In this document: one piece after another, positions 8,334 through 17,100 of the stretch
Layout of the letters: each line of letters begins with the position of its first letter
Numbering within the stretch: the stretch's first letter is position 1
NCBI GenBank assembly: GCA_046349955.1
Contig: JAXMBI010000002.1
Location: forward strand, 124,001-188,000
DNA length: 64,000 bases
Reading direction: 5' to 3'
Source: JBGAPH01 sp046349955
GTDB taxonomy: Bacteria; Planctomycetota; Planctomycetia; Pirellulales; JBGAPH01
Made by a program: the position numbers and the translations under genes
Notes under the pieces: model-generated
What the model saw: only the letters and a program-made list of their open reading frames with translations
What the model was told of the DNA's origin: nothing
Database searches by the model: none

Positions 8334-9149
8334 CTAGGGGATGAAGAAGATCAAACCCGTCACCGCTCCCGCCTCGTAGGCTGCGCCGCGAGCGTTCAGC
8401 GGAATGCGTGGCCGCAAGAAGGGCGAGTCGCCGGCCGCCCGCGCGAATCCCAGCTCGTAGATGAACCGGTGGTGCGGATCGAGCCCCTTCTTGTACGGAA
8501 TGATGGGGATCGTGGCGAAGAAGTGCGCTCCCGAGATCGCCGGCTGCAAGAGCGGGCAATACGAGTAGCCGTAGCGCTCGAGCATCTTCTGTTCGAAGCA
8601 GAGCGGGTAGTGCGCCAGCCACGAGGCTTGCCAGTAAAAGGCCGATGCGGCCCAGGGGCGCGGCTGGTCAGCGAGCATCTCGGCGCCTTGCAGCGATCCG
8701 AAGACTTCCGAGGCCAAGTCTTCGGGCGTAGGGCCCGAGACCGGCAGCAGTTCGGCCCGCACCTGGCTAAGCGGGCGATCGACGGAGCGGTGCTTGCAAA
8801 CCGGCTCCGTGGCGACGAACACCGCTTGGCGTCCGGTCGGCGCCTTCTTCACTACCGCCTTGAGTTCAACGAGTTCGGCCGGAGGAATCTCCGCCGTCAC
8901 CGATGCTGGAATAGCCTGCGGCGCAGCGGCCGGCAGCGGGGCGGGGGCGAGCGGAAATTCGGCCAGCACGGGCTGCGGCCGTTCCGGGGACGGCTTGGCC
9001 GAGTTCGAACTGGGTCGATCCTCGAGCACGGGACGGACCGACTGAGCGGCAATCGGCGCCGCCGGCAGCGCGAGGCCCAGCACCGCCAAGTAGAGCCACC
9101 CCAGTCGCAAGACGCCCTGCCCGCCGGCAGGGAACGAACCATCGTTCAT
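8334..9149 (-). CDS. Exported protein of unknown function downstream of the HlyD-type gene
   Basis: A 271-residue protein I do not recognise. Residues 13-36 form a signal peptide (hydrophobic core YLAVLGLALPAAPIAAQ). A Pro/Ala-rich linker follows. The C-terminal 150 residues contain tyrosine- and histidine-rich segments, such as YCPLLQPAISGAHFF and LDPHHRFIYELGFARA. The ATG at 9149 is preferred over the upstream frame opening at 9251 because it directly precedes the signal peptide. It lies 194 bases behind the HlyD-type gene on the same strand and may be co-transcribed with it. Confidence 0.6.
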   Translation of the reverse strand: MNDGSFPAGGQGVLRLGWLYLAVLGLALPAAPIAAQSVRPVLEDRPSSNSAKPSPERPQPVLAEFPLAPAPLPAAAPQAIPASVTAEIPPAELVELKAVVKKAPTGRQAVFVATEPVCKHRSVDRPLSQVRAELLPVSGPTPEDLASEVFGSLQGAEMLADQPRPWAASAFYWQASWLAHYPLCFEQKMLERYGYSYCPLLQPAISGAHFFATIPIIPYKKGLDPHHRFIYELGFARAAGDSPFLRPRIPLNARGAAYEAGAVTGLIFFIP

Positions 9150-9343
9150 CGTGCTCGGCGCTCCAGGGCGGGAAGGCAGGGAGGGCGATGCGCGGCGGTA
9201 GCGCATTCGGACGTCCGGTTCCGTGGCCGGAACGCTCGTCGAACTTCCCATCGGCTATCGGCGACCCGAGCCATCACGAGGCGCAGGCACGACCGGCAGA
9301 GTTTGCCAGGTCAGCCCAAGCATTCGGCCGCCAAACGGTTGCG

Positions 9344-10492
9344 TTACGGCAGCCACGACCAGACGTCGACGCGGAAGAACCGCACGATCGGGTTCTTGAG
9401 CACATTCCAGAAGATGTCGTTCGACACGACGATGCGGGCGTAGCCGGTCATACCTGGGGAGAGCGCGGCGAGCTCGGCGTTGCCTGCGGCCGCATCATCG
9501 AGTTCGATGACGACCGGCACGAAGTGGGGCTCCTCGCCCGTCCGCATGATCTCTTCCTGCAGCTCTTCGCGGTCGGTCCGCACGGGGGGAGTGGTGACCA
9601 CGGTCCGCCGCGCGGCCAAATCGCCGATCGACACGACCTTGCCCATAAGCAGTTCGCCATAGGTGCCGTTGAGGCGGACCTTGGCGACCATGCCCGGCTT
9701 GAGATAAGCGGCGGTCGCTTCCTGGGACTGCACTTCGACGTGCAGCTTCGAGTTGTCCTGCACGGTGGCGATGAGGTCGCCGGCTGCGGCCACCTGTCCC
9801 TGCCGGGCGCCCACGTGCAAGGTGGCGATGCGGCCGGCGATGGGGGTCGTGATTTGCCGCAGGGCATACATTTTCTCGGCCTGCTTGAGACGGGCCTGGT
9901 TGAGGGCCACGGTGGCCTCAGCGGCGCGAATCTCTTCGGCCCGCGGCCCGTTCTTCACTTTCGTGAGCCGCTCCTTGGCCAGTTCCAACATTTGCTGGGC
10001 GCTGTCGTAACCCTTCTGCGAGCGCTCCAGTTCCTGGGGCGTCGCCGAGTTCGTGGCCTGCAGCTTCTTCACGCGGGCGAGATCGGCCTCCTTGAAGGCC
10101 AGTTGGACTTCCACCAAGTCAATCTTGAGTTCGGCGAGTTGGATGTCTTCAGGCCGGCTGCCAGCGCGGAGCAGGTCAAGGTTCGCCTGGGCGCGGGCGA
10201 GTTCCGCGCGCGAAATCTCGACTTCGGCTTCCTCGTCGCGGGCGGCGAGGGTGGCCACCACGTAGCCGGCTGGCACCTCTTGCCCTTCGGTCACATGGAC
10301 GGCGGCGATCTCGTCGGCGATGAGCGCGCGAACGCCGCGCTCGGCGGCCGGCATCAGGCGGCAATCGCCTCCCAGTTCGTAGCTATAGGGCAAAAACCCC
10401 GCCACTACGATGGCCGCCAGCACGACCGCCCGAACCGTCCAACGAAACCACCCAGGACCGCCCCCACGCACCAGCCAGCGCAAAGATTCCAT
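9344..10492 (-). CDS. HlyD-family periplasmic adaptor (membrane fusion protein)
   Basis: About 382 residues with one N-terminal membrane anchor (AVVLAAIVVAGFLPY), a split lipoyl/biotinyl domain (VHVTEGQEVPAGYVVATL and IAGRIATLHVGARQGQVAAAGDLIATV), a long alpha-hairpin coiled coil (about residues 90-210, rich in Glu/Lys/Leu) and a C-terminal beta-barrel (LKPGMVAKVRLNGTYGELL). Such adaptors bridge an inner-membrane exporter to the outer membrane. No ATPase or RND pump is adjacent. It is transcribed away from the megasynthase genes across a 609-bp shared upstream region. ATG at 10492 is preferred; a GTG three codons upstream (10501) is possible. Confidence 0.85.
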   Translation of the reverse strand: MESLRWLVRGGGPGWFRWTVRAVVLAAIVVAGFLPYSYELGGDCRLMPAAERGVRALIADEIAAVHVTEGQEVPAGYVVATLAARDEEAEVEISRAELARAQANLDLLRAGSRPEDIQLAELKIDLVEVQLAFKEADLARVKKLQATNSATPQELERSQKGYDSAQQMLELAKERLTKVKNGPRAEEIRAAEATVALNQARLKQAEKMYALRQITTPIAGRIATLHVGARQGQVAAAGDLIATVQDNSKLHVEVQSQEATAAYLKPGMVAKVRLNGTYGELLMGKVVSIGDLAARRTVVTTPPVRTDREELQEEIMRTGEEPHFVPVVIELDDAAAGNAELAALSPGMTGYARIVVSNDIFWNVLKNPIVRFFRVDVWSWLP

Positions 10493-11101
10493 GAATTTCA
10501 CCGCGTCGACAGAAAAATGGTTAGCGAGTGAACGGAGTTGGCCACGTCTTTGGGGAGACGGCGTTGGAGTCTCTCATGGTAGTCGCGCTCGGCAAGTCTG
10601 GCCAGCGGCGGGCCCGATTCGCGGCCGCGCGACGCTGGCACGGCGATGGGGTTATTCCTGTGGCAGGGAACGCTCCGCAGCGGGAGCGCACGTTGCCACG
10701 GTCGAAACGATGGGGGGTTCGCGCCAGCACGCGCTCACGCGGTTTTCACCGGGAATTGCCCCAGAACCGCTTGAAAGGCCTGTCGAGCGTTGATAGATTG
10801 CTATCTGCACGGACGGATTCGACTGGAATATCTCTGGCCAATCCTCCCTCCGGCCGCTTGGGTCGCGACCGTTCGTGGCGAGAGTAACGAGTGCAGTTTC
10901 TTTACGGTGACGATGGGGTCGTTCGCGGATTGGGACGCCTTCCGAAACCGTGAAATGCAAGGATGTTCAGGCGGGGCGGCTGCACTTCGCCAGTGTGCTT
11001 CAGTGGTGGTGGCAACTTTGAACTGGCTTCTACGTAGGCGGTAGTCGGTTTCTCGGAACCGTTTGCACCGCACTTGGACAATTCGTTGGAGGGATCTGCT
11101 C
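10493..11101. other. Divergent upstream region between HlyD-type gene and megasynthase
   Basis: About 600 bases without a supportable gene. Open frames on both strands here overlap one another, have no ribosome sites and encode Arg-rich low-quality peptides. The region must hold the promoters for the divergent transcription units. The only clear signal is the Shine-Dalgarno GGAGGG at 11088-11093 for the first megasynthase. No convincing -35/-10 pair was identified. Confidence 0.55.
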
Positions 11102-14100
11102 GTGGAAAGTCTGCGCGATGCTTCGCGCGCTGATCGTGATCAGCGCGCGCTCAGCGGCGGAGAGCTGTTCGTCTTCTCCTTACCGATTCTTCAGGACCCG
11201 GGGCTGCCGATTGCCGCGGCGAGAGCGGGGGCCACGGGCATTCTCGACCTCAGCCTGGCCAGCGATCCGCTGCTGGCGCAACAGCCGGCGGCCAAGCTCG
11301 CGCGTTTGGCGCGCGGCGCATGCGGCCTGTTGATCGCCGGCGATCTTGGTCCGGTCGACCGCGCGGCGCTCGCAGCCGTGGGCGCCTGCGACGTCGTGCT
11401 GCTGGCCGACGATCCTGACCGCAGTGAGGCCGACTGGGGTAAAGCCGTCAGCGCTGCACGCGCTGTGGCGCCGCGCGTGGGGGCTGTTTGCTTGTCGGGC
11501 GCCGCGGCGCTCCGGGCGGAACGCGCCGGCTGCGACCTCCTGGTCGCCAAGGGGCATGAAGCCGGCGGCTGCGTCGGCGAGGAAACCACCTTCGTGCTGC
11601 TGCAGCGGTTGTTGCGGCAGACCAAGCTCCCGATCATCGCCCTGGGAGGCATCGGGCCCCGTACCGCGGCGGCTTGTCTCGTAGCGGGCGCCGCGGGCGT
11701 CGGCATCGATTGGCAACTCGCGCTTGCGCGGGAGTCGGCGCTCGACGACGAGTGGCGGGCCAAGCTCGCGCGGATCGACGGCAGCGAGACGGTGGCCATC
11801 AACGGCCCCGGCGGACGCATCGTCCGCTGCTTCTCGCAGCCCGCCTTCACCGCGCCGGATAAACTGAGTCATCTGGCCGATACGCTCGCGGCCGGCGATC
11901 CACAGGCAGGGCAGCGCTGGAACGACGAGTTGCGGGCCCTGCTGCAGGCGCCCGCGCCGCAAGACCGTCTCTGGCCGGTGGGCCAGGACGCCGCCTTTGC
12001 CGCGGCTTGGGGCGAGCGCGGCCACACGGTGGCCCGCGCGCTGCGTTGGCTGCGCGCCGAGGCGCAAAGCCTGGTGGCCGGCTGCCGCGAGGCGGCGGCC
12101 TGGCAGGCAGGTTCGCCGCTGGCCCGTTCGCACCGCACGGAATACCCGGTGGTGCAGGGCCCGATGACGCGCGTCAGCGACGTGCCGGAGTTCGCCCTGG
12201 CCGTGGCCGCAGGGGGCGGCTTGCCGTTCTTGGCGCTGGCCATGATGCGCGGGGCCGACGCCCATCGTCTGCTCGCGCAAACTAAGGCCCTGCTCGGCGA
12301 CCGTTCTTGGGGCGTCGGCGTGCTCGGGTTCGCCGAGCGCGAACTGCGCACGGAGCAGTTTGCCGCCATCGAAGAAATCTGCCCGCCGTTTGCCGTTATC
12401 GCCGGCGGCCGCCCCGATCAGGCGGCCTCGCTCGAAGCCCGCGGCATCACTACCTACCTGCACGTGCCCAGCCCCGGCATGTTGGCCATGTTCCTGCGCG
12501 AGGGAGCGCGGCGGTTCGTGTTCGAGGGGCGCGAATGCGGCGGGCACGTCGGCCCGCGCACCAGCTTCGTTCTCTGGGAGAGCATGCTCAATGTGCTCTT
12601 GGCCGAGAACCTGTCGCCCGAGCAGGCGGCGCAAGTTCACGTCCTCTTCGCCGGCGGCATTCACGACGACCTGAGCGCCTCGATGGTGGCCGCCATCGCC
12701 CAGCCGCTCGTCGAACGCGGCATGAAGGTGGGCGTTCTGCTCGGCACCGCCTATCTCTTCACGCATGAGATCGTCGGCAGCGGCGCGATCGTGCCGGGCT
12801 TCCAGAAGCAAGCCATCGCCATGGACGAAACCGTGCTGCTCGAAACGGGTCCGGGGCACGCCACGCGCTGCGCCCGCACTCCGTTCTTCGCCGCTTTTTG
12901 CTCGGAGCGTCGCCGGCTCGCGCTGGCCGGCACGCCGGCCGAGCAAATCCGCGAAGAGCTCGAGCACTTGAATCTCGGCCGGCTGCGGATCGCCTCGAAG
13001 GGCCTGACCCGCGCCGCCGCCGCCACCGGCGGCTCCTCGCTCGTGTCGCTCGATGAGCGGCAGCAAGAAGCCGAAGGCATGTACATGATCGGCCAGGTGG
13101 CCGCCCTCCGCGGCGAGCCCTGCTCGATCCGCGAGCTGCACGCCAACGTTTGCAGCGGCGCCGTCGAGCGCTTGGCGACGAAGGTCGAGCCCCTGGTGGA
13201 ACTGCTCCCCGAAGAGCCCGCTCCTCCGCCGCTCGAGGTGGCGATTGTGGGAGTCGCCTGCTTGTTGCCCGGCGCGCACGACGGCGCCCGCTACTGGCGC
13301 AACATCCTCGACAAGCGCGACCTGGTCAGCGAGATCCCCGGGGATCGGTTCGACGCGGACCGCTGGTTCGATCCCGATCGCAAGGCCCGCGACAAGATCT
13401 ACAGCCGCTGGGGCGGCTTCGTCGACGATCTGGCGTTCGATCCGCTCAAGTACGGCATTCCCCCCACGGCGATCAAGGCCGTTGAGCCGGCGCAGTTGCT
13501 CGCGCTTGAACTTGTCGATCAGGCCCTGCGCGACGCCGGCCTGGCGGTCGACAACCCGCATCGCGACCGCACGAGCGTCATTCTCGGCGCCGGCGGCGGT
13601 CTCAGCGAACAAGGCGCCGGCTACGCCGGCCGCAGCATGTTGCCTGGCTTGCTCGAAAACCCCGATGAGAGCGTGTGGCAGCAGCTTCCCGAGTGGACCG
13701 AAGACAGTTTCCCCGGCATCCTGCTCAACGTGATCGCCGGCCGGATCAGCAATCGCTTCGACCTAGGCGGCGTCAACTACACGGTCGACGCCGCGTGCGC
13801 CAGCTCGCTCGCCGCGGTCTACGCCGGCTGCCGCGAGCTGGCCGACCACACGAGCGACGTGGTGATCGCCGGCGGCGTGGACACCGTGCAGAACCCGTTC
13901 GGCTTCCTCTGCTTCGCCAAAAGCGGCGCGCTTTCTCCGCGCGGGCGCTGCCGTGCGTTCGACGATTCGGCCGACGGCATCGCCATTAGCGAGGGCCTGG
14001 CCGCGGTGGTGCTCAAGCGGCGCGAGGACGCCGAGCGCGACGGCGACCGCATCTACGCCGTGATCCGCGCCGCCGCCGGCGGCTCGGACGGCCGCCACAA

Positions 14101-17100
14101 GGGGCTCACCGCCCCTCGCGCCGAAGGGCAGGCCCGCACCTTGGCCCGCGCGTATCGCCAGGCAGGCTTCTCCCCTGCCAGCGTGCAATTGTTCGAGGCA
14201 CACGGCACCGGCACCGCGCTCGGCGACCGGACCGAAGCGACGTCGCTCACGCAGTTCCTCGCCGCGCATGAGGCCGCTCCGCAAAGCCACGCGCTCGGCA
14301 GCGTGAAGTCGATGATCGGCCACACCAAGGCCACCGCCGGCGTCGCCGGTTTGATCAAGGCGGCTCTCGCGCTGCATCACCGGGTGCTCCCCCCCACGCT
14401 CAACGTCGAAACGCCCAACGCGGCGGCTGGCCTGCAAGACGGTCCGCTGTTCGTCAATGCCGAGTCGCGCCCTTGGCTGCGGAACGGTTCGCCGCGGCGG
14501 GCCGGAGTTTCGGCCTTCGGCTTTGGCGGTACGAACTTCCATGTCGTGCTCGAAGAATACGACGACCATGCCCGCGCCGACGCTCCCGGCTCGGCCGCGC
14601 GGCATCGCCGCTGCGAAGTCTTCACCTTCTCGGCCGCCAAGCCGGCCGATCTGGCCCGCCAGGTGCGCGAGCTGGCGGAGCCGATTCGCAAGGCGCTGCA
14701 GGCCGAGGCCAAGGTCGAACTGGCCGACCTGGCCAACACTTGGCGTCTGCGGCGCCGGGCGAGCAGCGGCCCCTGCCGCGGCGCGGTGGTCTGCAGCACG
14801 CTGCCTGACTTGCTCACCAAGCTCGAGAAGCTGATCGCCGCCGCCGAAGGCAAGGCCGGTGCTACGGGCGCAGGCATTCACTTCGCCGCGGTGCCCCTCG
14901 AGGGCCAAGTGGCCTTTCTGTTTCCCGGCCAGGGCTCGCAGACGCCCCATATGCTGCGGGAACTCGCCACCGAGTTTCGCGAAGTGGCCGAGTCGATCGA
15001 GACGGCCGATCACGCGCTCGAGGGCGCGTTCGAGCAAGCGCTCAGCCGGCTCATCTATCCCGCCTCGGCCTTCACGCCCGAGGCGCGCAAGCAACAGGCG
15101 GCCGCGCTCCGCGACACGCGCGTGGCTCAGCCCGCCCTGGGGGCCTGTGGCCTCGGCATGGCCCGCTTGCTGGCCGCCTGCGGGCTCCGCCCGGCGCTGC
15201 TGGCCGGACACAGCTACGGCGAACTGGCCGCGCTCTGCGCCGCCGGCGCCTTCGACGAAATCACGCTTTCCAAGCTCTCGCTCGCGCGCGGCCAGGCGAT
15301 CGTGCAAGCTCTCGAGCACGGCGGCGGCGGAGAGTTGGGCGGCATGGCGGCCGTCACCGCGCCGGCGGCCCGCGTCGCCGAACTGCTCGAGGGCTGCCCC
15401 GAAGTTTGGCTCGCCAACTTCAACAGTCCTCGCCAAACGATCCTCAGCGGTACTTCGCGCGGCCTAGCCGAGGCCGAGGTCCGGTTGGCCAGCGCCGGGC
15501 TGACGAGCGCCGCGCTCCCCGTGGGGGGTGCGTTCCATACGCCGCTCATGGCCACCGCCGAGCAGGCCTTCCACGCTTCGCTTGCGCAGGCGGAGATCGC
15601 CGAACCGCGGCTGCCGGTCTACGGCAACACCAAGGCCGATGTGTACCCGGCCGACGGGGCCGCGGTCGTCGAGCGCCTCAGCAAGCACCTGGTGGGGCAG
15701 GTGCGATTCTGCGACCAGATCGAGGCCATGTACGCCGCCGGCGCCCGCGTGTTCGTGGAAGTCGGACCGGGCCGAGTCCTCTCGGGACTGGTGGCTGAGA
15801 TCCTGGGAGATAGGCCCCACGCGACGGTGATCACCGCCGGCAAGGATCCCGAAGGTCTCGACACGTTCCTCAATTCGTTGGCCCAGCTCTACTGCCTGGG
15901 TTGCGACGTCGACCTCGGCCGCCTCTACCGTGGCCGCGAGCTGCGTGAATTGAACCTGCGCGACCTGGCCGCTGGGGCGCTGCCGGCCCACTTCTGGCTC
16001 ATCAACGGCGCCTATGCCCGCCCGGCCCGCGAGCCGCGGCGCGTGCCGACGCCGCAAGCTCGTTTGGCGGGGCCCGCGGGCAGCGCGCTGCCTGCGACTC
16101 TCGCGCCGAGTCAACCCGCGGCCGGCCCGACCTGGGAACCGCCGGTGGACGCGGCGCCTTATCCGGCGCCTGCGGCCCCGGCCTGGGAGGCTGCCGCGCC
16201 CATGGAGACCAATGGCTACCCAGCCAGCAACGGCGATCACGCGTTGCCCGCCGCGGCGGAAACCGATTTGCTCGCCGGCTTCCAGCAGACGATGCGGCAG
16301 TTCCTGCAAACGCAGGAAGCTGTGCTGTCGGCGTACCTCGGCGGTGGAGCTGCCACGGCGCCGGCCACCCCAACCCAGGGACGCATGACGCCGGCATTCG
16401 CTCCCGCGGAACCGACTTATGGGGCGAATGGGACCAACGGCCATGCCCCCGCTCCATCGCCCGCGCCCGTAGCTCCCGCGGTGGCGGCGCCGGCTGCGCC
16501 GGCGGCAAAGCCGGCCGAAGCGCCTCAGCCCGTTGCGTCTCCCGCGGCCGTAGCCATCGACGCCGACGCGCTCCGCGGGCTCTTGCTCGACACCGTCAGC
16601 GAGCGGACCGGCTATCCCACCGAAATGCTGGCCCTCGACGCTGCGCTCGAAGCGGACCTAGGCATCGACTCGATCAAACGCGTCGAGATTCTCGGCGCGT
16701 TCCGTCGTGCGGCCTTCCCGGAGTCGGCCGAACCGCCGGCCTCGTTCATGGAGGCGCTGAACGCCGCGAAGACGCTGCAGGCAATTCTCGACGCAACCGT
16801 TTCGCTGGCGGGGACCGCCCCTGCTGCCGCCGCGCCCGAGGCGACTGCAGCCCCCGCGGTTTCCTCAGCTCCGATCGGCCTTGACGCCGCGGCGCTGCGG
16901 GCCCTGCTGCTCGACACGGTGAGCGAGCGGACCGGCTACCCCACAGAAATGCTGGGGATGGAGGCGGCCCTCGAAGCCGACCTGGGCATCGACTCGATCA
17001 AACGCGTGGAAATCCTCGGCGCCTTCCGCCGCGCCGCCTTCCCCGAATCGGCCGAGCCGCCCGCCGCATTCATGGAATCGCTGAACGCCGCCAAGACCCT

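Noticed and set aside
10528..11073. Short open frames upstream of megasynthase 1 on both strands
   Set aside because: They overlap each other, lack ribosome sites and encode low-complexity Arg-rich peptides.
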